Source: Xylaria sp. FL1777
Taxonomy: Eukaryota > Ascomycota > Sordariomycetes > Xylariales > Xylariaceae
Reading direction: 5' to 3'
DNA length: 64,000 nt
NCBI GenBank assembly: GCA_022578965.1
Contig: MU400609.1
Coordinates: 1-64,000 of the forward strand
A model generated the notes under the pieces. The model was not told where the DNA came from, ran no database searches, and saw only the letters and a list, made by a program, of their open reading frames with translations. Positions 14,053 to 23,705 of the stretch are shown piece by piece. Within the stretch, counting starts at the first letter, position 1. Every line of letters starts with the position of its first letter. A program made the position numbers and the translations under genes.

Positions 14053-14339
14053 TGTTAAATGGGCTTTATACGATCGTACGTTTAACACATATATGCTAAA
14101 ACAGAGTACAATAATCTTTATATTATAAGCTATCTATATTCTGTATGTCTAAGAGAAGAAAAGGTTCGTACGAAGCAAAGGTTCTCCTTTATGTGTGAGA
14201 ACTTTGCTAGCGTACAAGCTAAGCTAACACCGAGATTACCTCGGTTCATGCGATAGCTCTCGCACGGAGTGGTCTCCGTGCGAAACCTATTGTACGTACT
14301 GTACATGGGAGTTGCAACCAATAACCAGTTATTCCAACA
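14053..14339 (-). mobile_element. Solo LTR, probably Ty1/copia type
   Basis: A 287-bp island of normal base composition begins TGTT and ends AACA. It is bordered by the exact 5-bp direct repeat ATACT (14048-14052 and 14340-14344), the mark of an LTR-retrotransposon insertion. On the minus strand it begins TGTTGGAATAACTGG, close to the usual start of copia-type LTRs, which is why that strand is given. No internal element follows, so recombination between two LTRs probably removed it. It shows none of the decay of its surroundings and must be younger. The 63-codon frame inside it is not a gene. Confidence 0.85.
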
Positions 14340-14462
14340 ATACTTATATTAAAAAATCTACATAAAAATAATGCTATTAAAAAAAAAATTAAGCTAAAAA
14401 TTTAATTAGTTGCATAAAAGTAAAAAATAAGTTTATTAAAGCAAAAAGTACTATAAAGTTCG

Positions 14463-14545
14463 TTTTTTAATTAAGCTAATAAAAGCATTATATGTTTATA
14501 AAATTATGTGTTTATATTAATTCTTTATGTGTTTATATTAATTCC
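14463..14545 (-). repeat. Dispersed repeat, inverted copy (pair with 10,681)
   Basis: This is the inverse complement of the repeat at 10,681-10,762, with a few substitutions. It contains the same two tandem units of about 20 bp and lies 124 bp beyond the solo LTR. Sequence outside the repeat does not match the other copy. Confidence 0.6.
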
Positions 14546-17398
14546 TTTTAATATATGTTTTATAAAAGTAATATTTTTAAATAAAAGCTATTTTAATAAA
14601 GCAGTTTACTAAATTTTAAAAGCTTTAATTACTAAAATATTTTAGCTTTTTATACTAAATTTATATACTAAAATTAAAAAAAAAATAAGCATAAAAGCTA
14701 ATATTTAAAGCTATAATATTTATATTACTATTAAAAGTATTAATTAAATATAAGCTTTTAGTAGTTTTAGCTATAAAAAAACAGTTTTTGTTTTTAGCTC
14801 TAAAAGCTTTATTGCAGCAAAAAAAAAATTTAGCACTTTTTTTAAAAAGCTATAAAACAAAAATTAAATTAACCTTAAGTTTCAAGCTATAAGTTATATT
14901 ATAAAGCACTATTGTTTTTTTTTAGCTTTTAACTATAAAAATTACTATATAATTCTTAATTTTTTTTAGCATTACTATTTTTTTCTTTATTTTTAAAGTT
15001 TTAAAGCTTATATATTTTTACGTATTATAAAAGCTACTATAATTACAAAAAAAGTATTAAATATAACTTATGTTTAACACAATAATTTTTTTTAGCGCTT
15101 TTGTAACTTTATTACTAATTAAGTTACTAAAGTTAATAAAGCTAAGCTTTAAAAAGCTATTTATTAAATAGAACTTTTTTAAAACATTTTTAAAAAGTTT
15201 AAAATAAATAAGTTAAATTAATATAAAATAATTTATAAAATTAATAATAGCTTTAAACATTTTAGTTAAAAAGCTTAGTTTAGCTTTTTTAAAAAACATT
15301 ATATTTGCTGCTAAATTAAAGTTTATAAAAATAAAGTCAAAAATAAGTTCAAAGTTATTAGCAGTAGCTAAAAGTAAAATATTTAAAATAAAAAAGCTAT
15401 CTTTTTTCTTTTTGTTTTTTTTGCTTTTATTTAGCTACTTTTTTTTGCTTTTTTTAACTTATTTTTTTAATACTAAATAAAAGAACTTTATAAAATATCA
15501 CAATAATAAGTACTTATTTTTATAATAAATATAAAAGCTATTATAAAAAGCTAAAAAGCTTATATTATTTTTTTTTAGCTTTTAAAATTACTATTTATAT
15601 TTAGCAGCTATAACTGCTTTATTAAAAATTACTGCTGCTTTAATAATAGTGCTTGTATTATTTTGTTTAAAAATAATATTATAATATTAAAAAAACGCAA
15701 TAAAAAAAATATTAAATAAAATATTAAATAAGTTTAAAAACTTATTAATAAAAATAAGTTCTATAATAATACAAATAAGATTTAAATTTATTAATTTATT
15801 TTAAATAGTTTAAAGTTTTATAGCTAACTTAATTATGTTTTTTTTATATAACTTTAAAGTAATAAAGTCTTATTATTAAATTAAAAATTAAAAAATAATA
15901 TTATTGTATAATTTAAAGTTTTTAATAATTTTAGCTTAAATAAAAGCAATAATATTTAGTTTTTTAATTACTGCTTAAACATTAGTTTTTAAACAGTTTT
16001 AAATTGCTATATAAGCTTTATTTTGTTTATTTTTTTAAGTTTTAATTTTTTTTTAAAAGTTATTAGCACTTTTGCTTTTATATTAAGCTAGCACTATTAC
16101 TTAAAACTTTTTTAGTAATAAACGTTTATACTTTACTATTATTAAATAGTTAACTATTAGCTTAATAAACTTAATATAGTTCGCTAAAAAATCTATTTTA
16201 ATAATAAACCTTAAGTTTATTATTTTTGTTTTACTGCTTATTATTTTAGTTTTTTTACTAAAACACTTTTAAATATATTTTAATGCAAAAAATAATAATA
16301 TTTAAGTTAAAAATAAGTATAAAAACCTTTTATTATAGCTAATATACTGCAATAAATAAAATAAATGTTAGCAGTTTATATAAACTAAAATAAATTAATA
16401 TAAAATAAAATAATCTAAATATAAAATCTTAAAGTTTTTTATTTAAAAAAGTAATAACTTTAAGTTTAAATAAATTAAGTTTATTAAATAATAAAAGCAT
16501 TAAAATTAGCTATAAGCTAAATAATAAATTACATAATAAGCTTAAAACTAAAAAAATATAGTTATTATTATTAATGTTTTCCGTAAAAAAGTTGCTTAAA
16601 AAGCTATTTAGCTTAGCTATAAATAATAAAAAATTATTCTTATTAAAAAATCTAACAAATAAAAAATAAAATACTAGCTTTTTTCTTAAGTAATATTATT
16701 AAATATTTAATAACATTTTAATAAAAAACTTTTATTATAATATAAATTATATTTTTAAAAATCAAAAGGTTAAAAGTTCTAGTTTATATAAAGTTTTATT
16801 TTAAATAAAAATTTTCTTTCTGTAATAAATATAATAAATAGCTTATTACTTAAGTTTATAGCTTATAATAGCTTACTTTTAAAAATTAAGTAGCTTAAGT
16901 ACTTAAACTTAAGTAAAGCTATAATTATATAGCTAAAAAGCTTTATAATTATATAGCTAAAAAGCTTTATTTTGCTTTTTTTTTCTGTTTTTACTTAAGT
17001 AACAAAAAATCAGAAAAATAGCTTATAAAAAATCAAAATAAATAATAATAATAGTAATAATAACACAAAAAGCATTTATAATAGTATTTTAATTAAAAAT
17101 AATATAAGTAAGCTATTTTAAGCTTATAACTTATTAAAAGTATAAAGAAGTATATAATATAGCAAGTAAAGTAGTATATTTAAAATAACTAGAAATAAAA
17201 AAGGTAACCTAAAGGACAAAGGAAATAAGTGATATATATAGCCCAAGGGTATAAAGTATACTATATCCACTTATTCTAACACCGTCAATAGAGACTAATA
17301 GCAAGGGAAACCCAACAGCAACTATCTCAAGCTCCCCAATTCCTCCGGCAGTTTATACCACAGTATATTACATCAGTCCCGGCCAGTACTTTGTCGGC

Positions 17399-18917
17399 AT
17401 GTTTTTACCAACTCTCATCGCCAGCTTTATAGGGATATTTGTACGAATAATCAGCACAAATGCTGGAATTTTCCAGCTGTGGCATGCACTCACTCATTCT
17501 TGTGGTTCATCTGGCCGTGATTCTCTCTACTTTGAGCCTGGGGGTTGGCGGTCCGTTGTGAGAAGCGTTCGATCATTATCGAATGGGACAGTTGTTCCTT
17601 TCCTCGCAAATTTCTTATTATTGCTTTCGGCGGTACTAGTTCCCATATCGGCAGAAGCTATATCTTTAGATCTAAGAGGGGAATGTCGAAAGGGGGATAA
17701 CATAGTTAGGAACTGTGCCTGGGTTCTCAGTGCGTCGGCGCCTGCCTCAAGGGTTACCATCGGACTCCTTGTGCTCATGAGTGTCAATGTAACGCTGTTA
17801 CTCGTCTTACTAGGAATGTGGCGCCTGGGAGTTTACGCAAACCCTCGAAGCATCTGCGCACTTGCCTCGCTCTCCTTAAACAAAGAGGTTCGGCAACTTG
17901 TTGCCCTCACGAAGACACCCCTAGAAGGAGATCATAATAGCCTTGGGAAAAGTCAAATCTTCAAGCTAGGACACTTCCAACATGTAAATGGAAAAAGAGA
18001 ATACGGCATTATGGCATTAGGCGATCTCAACAGCGCTCAGTCTACATACGCACAGAGGAGAGATAACAGAGTTGACTCCGAAGCCAACGAACTCGAAGAG
18101 GATAAACAATCAAACAGGCAGCGATCCACACCTTTCTTCATTTTGAGCTATCTCGGAAGGTTATCTCTCTTCCTTCTAGTTTGTGGTGTGCTGATTTTGG
18201 TTCTGTACTACTCGCTAACTAAAGGTGACACTGCATTTGAGAGGTTTATCGACAGCGACTCCTTTGGCGTACGATTCCTCTTTGCAAGTTTTGGTGTCGT
18301 TATTAGCTTCTTTTGGTCTTCGTTCTTTGATCGTAAGCAGATAACACAAGATATATTAGCCAATATGGTTATACTGACGTGATAAAGGTGTTGTCATTAT
18401 GACCCCATACCAGCTCTTGGCCAACAGACCCCAAAATGCGAGCCGATCCATCCTCTTAGCACCACCAACAAATGCCTTCTCCGGCATCTGGTACGCGGCT
18501 CGTACTCGTCATCTCTTCCTCGGTGCCGTAGGCTTAGCCTCGGTCTTATCCAACTTCCTCGGCATCTTTTTGAGTAATGTTCCTTTTCAGGTTACGCAGA
18601 CCTATCTAGTTTTTCAGATAAGCACTTGGACGGCTATTGGAATTCTCTCTTTTATGATTCTCATTATAGCTGTATCTTTCTTTATTAAGTGGCCATATAT
18701 GCCGGTTGACCCCAGCAGCATTGCTGGCGCAATGTACTATATCCACGATTCATCTATGCTTGACAAATTTGAGGGGTTGGGTACCTTAAAGAAAGGGGAA
18801 AGAGACCGGAGAGTTATGGGACTATGTCTGTCGTACGAGTTGAGGAAGGTAAAAGATGACATGGGTAAAGTTAAGATGGTCATCGATGCTTTAGACACCA
18901 CAGGTTTAGTGCCATGA
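17399..18917 (+). CDS. DUF3433 multi-pass membrane protein, 5' end not found
   Basis: Exon 1 ends at 18332 and exon 2 starts at 18388. The 55-nt intron (GTAAGC, branch ACTGAC, AAAG end) restores frame and gives FFDRVVIMTPYQLLANRP, a pattern typical of DUF3433 proteins. About five hydrophobic segments are visible. The function of the family is unknown. The frame is open upstream from 17255 and reads YYISPGQYFVG before the first ATG, which also looks like DUF3433 sequence, so this ATG is probably not the true start. Upstream the sequence runs straight into the AT-rich compartment, and the first part of the protein, including any first DUF3433 copy, cannot be found. The gene is likely truncated, or its first exons are decayed. 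The C-terminus looks complete. Confidence 0.7.
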
Positions 18918-18978
18918 AAAGGGTGGTAGTGTTACACTAGTGGGTGCTTTTAATTGTCAGATATAAGGGATTATATAA

Positions 18979-19146
18979 AATAAACTTTAGCTTAAAAATT
19001 AACAAAAGTGCCTTAAACTAAAAAACATAAAACATAAGCTTTAAACTTATAAAGACATCTATATAAGCTTTTAAAAAAGGTAAGTTATAGCTTGCAGCAA
19101 GCATAGCCTGCTGTTTTTTGTTCTTAGTCTAAGGCACCTAAGATAA
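18979..19146. mobile_element. MITE-like inverted-repeat element, copy B
   Basis: Second copy of the element at 3981-4170. The core is 19007-19139, with end arms AGTGCCTTAAACTAAAAAAC and TTAGTCTAAGGCACCT and the same central TATAGCTTGCAGCAAGCATA block. It lies in normal-composition DNA just after the DUF3433 gene. Differences from copy A are mostly transitions. Confidence 0.7.
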
Positions 19147-19295
19147 GACTAGCTTTATACGCGCTGACTTGTATAGAGTCACCCGTAGCCAATATGTGGG
19201 TTGTGTCACGACGGCGCACCTGGCATATGTCATGTAGCATTGACTTGGCAATACACTTTAATTATAAGGTGAAGAAGTAAAGGGAACATGGCCAG

Positions 19296-22200
19296 CTAGG
19301 CTGCCATGTCGAGACCTTTTATCTTCACCCACTGCCATAATACTATAATACAATAACCAATACAATAACCAGACCCATAACCATACCAATACCATAGCCA
19401 ATACAATAGCCATACCAATACAATAGCAGCCGTACGGCTGGGAGCCGTAACTTTTAACCTATATATGGGACTTTTATGAAGCCCTAGATTAGCTCTATAC
19501 TCGCTGACTCGGATAGAGTTAACCCGACCCGATATGTGGCTTGTAGTTCGTCTGACACTACCTGACAAAAGCGACGATTCATCGCGAATGCGCTTTGGCA
19601 CTACTGCTGGCTGAGGGTCTTGATGGCGTTTCCTCTTGTGAGCCGCGAGACTGCTTCCAGATACGAAACCGATATCGTTATAAGCGCAGTCTTTCTCATA
19701 ACATTTGAGGGCGCCGTCGTGACGAGAGCGGTGGTCTTTTAGCGTCTTTTCTGATGGGAATCCGTGGAGGGCTCGATCGCAGCCAGATTTGTCACAGATT
19801 AGAGCGCTTGGTGCGTATTCCTCCTTGAACCTCATTAAATCCTTATCAGACAGGCCTACAACAGTTTGCTGCTTCACGAGGTTTCGGAGTGTTTCTTGGT
19901 AGAACCTCATAGCCCGGGACAATGGGAATGTCACTTCGGGCGATTCGAAACCCGCGTTCCGAGAAAGTATAGTGCTTTGAACAACTGATACGTCCATAAC
20001 TGACGCAAGATTAACGATGGAGGGGTCCTCGATTTCATCCAAAGCAGAGTTAGGGGGGCCATTCGCGTTCCCCATACTATAAAATCTGACTTTGTCGCAG
20101 AATCGTTGAGCGAGCTTGAAGACATGATTTGACTCTGCATGTATTATTGCCTTAGACCCATTCACAAAGGCAATAAAATGGGCAACCCAATGCTCGTGTG
20201 CGTATGGTAATAGAGAATAGAAGCAGAATGCAATATTTATCGTTGCATCGGTTTTCTTGGAGGGCTCCAAAAGATCAAGCCCTTGGCAAAGCTGGCTCAT
20301 GCAAGCATAGGATATACTCTCGTGAGCATCTACAGCACGAATGAACGGAGTGTCGCTATACTGACAGAGGAATCTATACAAAATAAGCAGGAATTCAAAT
20401 AAATGGAGACTGGCACTTTTACAAATGAAGGAAAGTGGTTTACTGACATCGCGACAGTTGAATGGATTAAAACAAGTGAACCTCCGGGGCCGTCTTCCAC
20501 TAGGGGCTTACATATGTCTGTAGCGTTAGCAAAAGGCTTGGTGTCAGCGTTTAACGCTTCTTGTCCAGGATATAATGACATAGCAAGTCGAACTTCGTGT
20601 TTCTTCAAGGGATGCTGGCCTTTATGATATATAAGCCAGGAAAATATTCGGCGAAGCCGTGCGATATCGTTCATAGAGCATCTACTGCAGATACCTGTGA
20701 GAATTCTCTCATATCTGTAATTAATAAGAAACTATTTTTTAAAAATTTGGGGATTGTGGACTCACGCTGTAGCTAAATCAATTGGTAAAGTATCAATTTG
20801 CAGTCGTAGGTCCTGTATACTCGGCGCATTTTCGAGGAGACTGAGCACTAGGTGAACCCATAAAAACATCCCTTCGACTTTTTAGCATATAAACTCACAG
20901 TATATTCCACCAATTATTTACCTTCTGCTTTTTGAAGGATTTTACTCTTCAGCTCCATGATTATGGGTTCTTCGAGGGCCTTATCATGTTTTTCGTTGAT
21001 ACTTGACAGCGAACCTTCCACTATTGCGGCCAAGTCTTTCTGGACAAGCTCCTGTTCTTCTGCCATGGAAAGGTGCGGCCTTCTAAGTAACTGACATGAT
21101 ATACTGGGCAAATCTTGGCTGATTATCAGTAGTTTACATTTGTCGCCACTGGCTGTAAGGCTTTGCAGAGTCTTGATCAAGCTCTTATGTTCGGATATCG
21201 ATATCTCATCTATCCCGTCGACGATGAGACGTACGTTGTCTGCTTGCCCGAATAACTCGACGAGGGCCCTTGTTATATTCCCAGCCGATGGTCTTAGTCC
21301 CCTGGAAATGTATTCGTTGTATAAGTAAGGGGCGAAGTCTGGTATATGTCGTATGATCTGGGCGCAGAAAGCACTTAATATAGACGCAGTGACGCCTAGT
21401 GTAGGAGTATGGAAGTCGCAGAAGAAAAAGCAGACTATTGATGAATTATCGGTGCGTAGGAAACGGATCAACTGAGAAGCCAGTACAGATTTACCTGACT
21501 CAATTAGCTACTAGAAGATGAAGGATTGGATAGAAATTTCTATTACCAGATCCAGGCTTCCCGTACAACCAGGTCACTGAGCTACCTCGTCCACGCTGAA
21601 GCCATGCCCTAAGCTTTAAAGACTTTAGGGCCCATTGAGATGTCCCTTCAAGGCAGCGGCTGTTTAGCCAATCGAGTTTGATCTCCTGGTCCGTATCAGT
21701 AGCTCCCAGCCAATCGAGGACAAAGTTCAATTGTTGGGTTCGCCATTGGGTTTCGCGGTTGAGCGCCTCATCTGAGCTCCTCTTTCTATATTCTGACAAT
21801 TCCATAATGTTGATGGACATCACCTCTCGATCTATTTGTTCACTAGTACGTGATATACTTTGTAGTAAGCTACCAAAGCGATGATCGAACCCTCCCCAAG
21901 CAGACCTAAAGAACATTTTCCAGCCTTGATCGTCCGTAAGTATAAGCACATCATCGAGAAAACTTGAGATAAGCAGAGAAATTTTATAGTTCTCAATGCC
22001 AAGGAAGGAACAGGAGGGGGGCTTGACTCGCCTGGCTTTTTGGTAAGGCTGTACGCCCGTCGATGGAACTCAAGTATGTCTTCAAATAAAAGAGCAATCA
22101 ATTGCTGCACGGATCGATCTTGCGGAAACACCTCTGCGAAACGAGCTAGTCGTGGCATATTTCTGCCGATGTCGCCATAGGCAGTGAGGATTGTGTCGAG

Positions 22201-22617
22201 AGCATGCGTGTATTCATGGACAGCCTGAGGGAACAGATTTAGGCGACGTCATAAGGTAAATACTAGAATACTCTATTACCAGTAGCACGAACTTGACAGG
22301 AGCCTATGATTGTTGAGCTGTTAACGTCTCTAACGTTAGCTGTTGAAGGATCGAGGTCCTACCCATATCCAAGGTAACAGTGGTGTCCCATTTGCCAATA
22401 TTTCGACTGCCTTCGAATATCTTTCGACGGCATCTATAAACGGTGTGATACGTTGTATATTACGTAGCCTTTGTCGAGCTGCGAGCTGCTTTTCAATCTG
22501 CTCAATCGCCAATTTGACATCGTCCAGTTTCCTTGTCTCTTCGATATCTCGAACATCTCCCCGCGATATCTCGCTGCGGAATCGGTCGCACGCCTGTTCA
22601 ATGGATCTTTGGGCCAT
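19296..22617 (-). CDS. NACHT NLR-like (STAND) protein with C-terminal C2H2 zinc fingers
   Basis: Eight exons join in frame to 954 codons: 22617-22363, 22303-22280, 22224-22032, 21924-21547, 21494-20922, 20871-20766, 20714-20444 and 20360-19296. The N-terminal helical region has the PWIWAPVKFVLL pattern of fungal STAND proteins (I believe catalogued as DUF7708). The NACHT ATPase follows, with Walker A GKPGSGKS at about 279-286 and Walker B LIVDGIDE at about 373-380, then a winged-helix-like region. Two C2H2 fingers lie at about 789-814 and 820-846 (C789, C794, H810, H814; C820, C825, H841, H846). Proteins of this class are thought to act in non-self recognition and programmed cell death; a role here is inference. 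Exon 2 is only 24 nt. The third intron is a GC-AG type. The last intron has two possible acceptors. The final 35 or so residues come from a minisatellite, so the true stop is uncertain. Confidence 0.85.
19338..19430. repeat. Degenerate CCAATACAATA minisatellite
   Basis: Several imperfect units of 11-13 bp built on CCAATACAATAA or CCAATACAATAG follow each other. On the minus strand the repeat lies inside the last exon of the NACHT gene and is read as a Tyr/Trp/Gly/Ile-rich tail. Confidence 0.65.
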
Positions 22618-23705
22618 TGTATAATTTGGAGAAGTGCTACATTGATTTCTGTCATCAAAATGTGAAAGTAAACACTATATGACTTAGTTCTTGATGCCCA
22701 GTTTGAAAAGTGTGTAAGGGTAGTGAAGTAATACTACTTCATACAATATAGGAGTTGGGGGCTATAACAAGGGCTGTTGTCAGGGCTTGGAACTGAGTCA
22801 TTGACACTCTATTCTGAATACAATAATCTGTCATGACTGCAAAAGTCCATGCCTCCTATCAGGGCTGTTGCCGAGCATGGTGGCTGTCCTTGAGTCTATA
22901 TACAAGTGGTTCGGGACTTCCTAACCTCCGGGTTCCGCAAATATGCCTCAGATTAGCGAGGGCTGAATAGCTTCACTTCTGGATACACGGGACAGTCTCA
23001 ATTCAACGTAGTACGGTCCCGGTGTCTCACCGAACTATGCGTCTGCAGATCAAGCACTGCCACTTCAGGGCTAATTCGGTGTGACCGTGTACGTCTAAAC
23101 AGCTACAGGTGAAGTTGAAGTTTGCACCTTTGCTTGTGCGCGGCTCTAATAGAACTCGTCGCTATTACGCCTCGTTGTGGCGAGGTGCGGGCAACACAAC
23201 CTTATACTAGATATGCCTGTTATTATGCAAACTCTTCGCCGTCGCGTAGAGTTTCTCTCCGGTAGTAAATTCTAATGCAGTTGTGTACCTCAATGCCAAG
23301 GTTCAAGGTTACATTGTGTCATTGGCCAGCCGTCCTGCGAAAATACACCATGGCATAACATTGAGGCAGACTAGGATTTTAGAACAGCACGCATAAATAA
23401 ACAAGAACGCCGGTATCCGAGAAGAATCGAGCAATAAAGACCGTTAGTGCTATTTCAAGTGCACCATACCATTGTCGAACCCAACCCAAAACTTAGGAGT
23501 CTAAGAGCCTCCAGCGTCAATTCCGATGAGCGGCGAAATCGAGGGCCTACCAGGTCCCGGCTCAGTTGGTCATCTAGCATGCTTTGGAACAGTAGGTCGG
23601 CAGCTATGGTTATGATCGCAGAAGAGAAACTTGCTCATATATACAAAGCTTGTCTTTCCCGTTTTGAGTTCTTCGGAAAACGAGCAGGCTCATGTTAGCA
23701 CCTCC
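22618..23705. other. Intergenic, no gene seen
   Basis: About 1.1 kb between the NACHT gene and the SNF2-like gene, which are divergently transcribed. No frame begins with ATG and resembles a known protein. It probably holds both promoters. Confidence 0.5.

Larger units (their letters stand above)
1..17200. repeat. AT-rich, RIP-decayed repeat compartment
   Basis: The stretch is almost entirely A and T and has no open frame of credible length. Remaining cytosines mostly follow a purine (as in AGCT or ACT). In a hand count of 8041-8340, 27 of 29 C followed G or A, and no G was followed by A or G. This fits long exposure to repeat-induced C-to-T change on both strands. The Ty1/copia frame legible at 8.2-9.1 kb shows the source is transposon DNA. 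Composition changes sharply near 17.2 kb. Apart from the younger insertions listed separately I can identify nothing else. The short ORFs here are chance frames. Confidence 0.9.

Noticed and set aside
14130..14321. 63-codon frame in the GC-richer island of the AT compartment
   Set aside because: It lies wholly inside the solo LTR, begins and ends without relation to any known protein, and is explained by the LTR.
1..17200. Interpretation of the AT-rich block as inserted mitochondrial DNA
   Set aside because: No mitochondrial gene pieces were seen. The purine-C context and the readable copia Pol frame point to RIP-decayed transposons.
1..17200. Centromere core
   Set aside because: AT-rich decayed DNA is compatible with it, but nothing in the sequence distinguishes a centromere from any other repeat island. 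CENP-A mapping would be needed.
18383..18398. Two separate genes at the DUF3433 locus
   Set aside because: The apparent stop lies in a 55-nt GTAAGC...AAAG intron with an ACTGAC branch site, and joining restores a conserved DUF3433 pattern.
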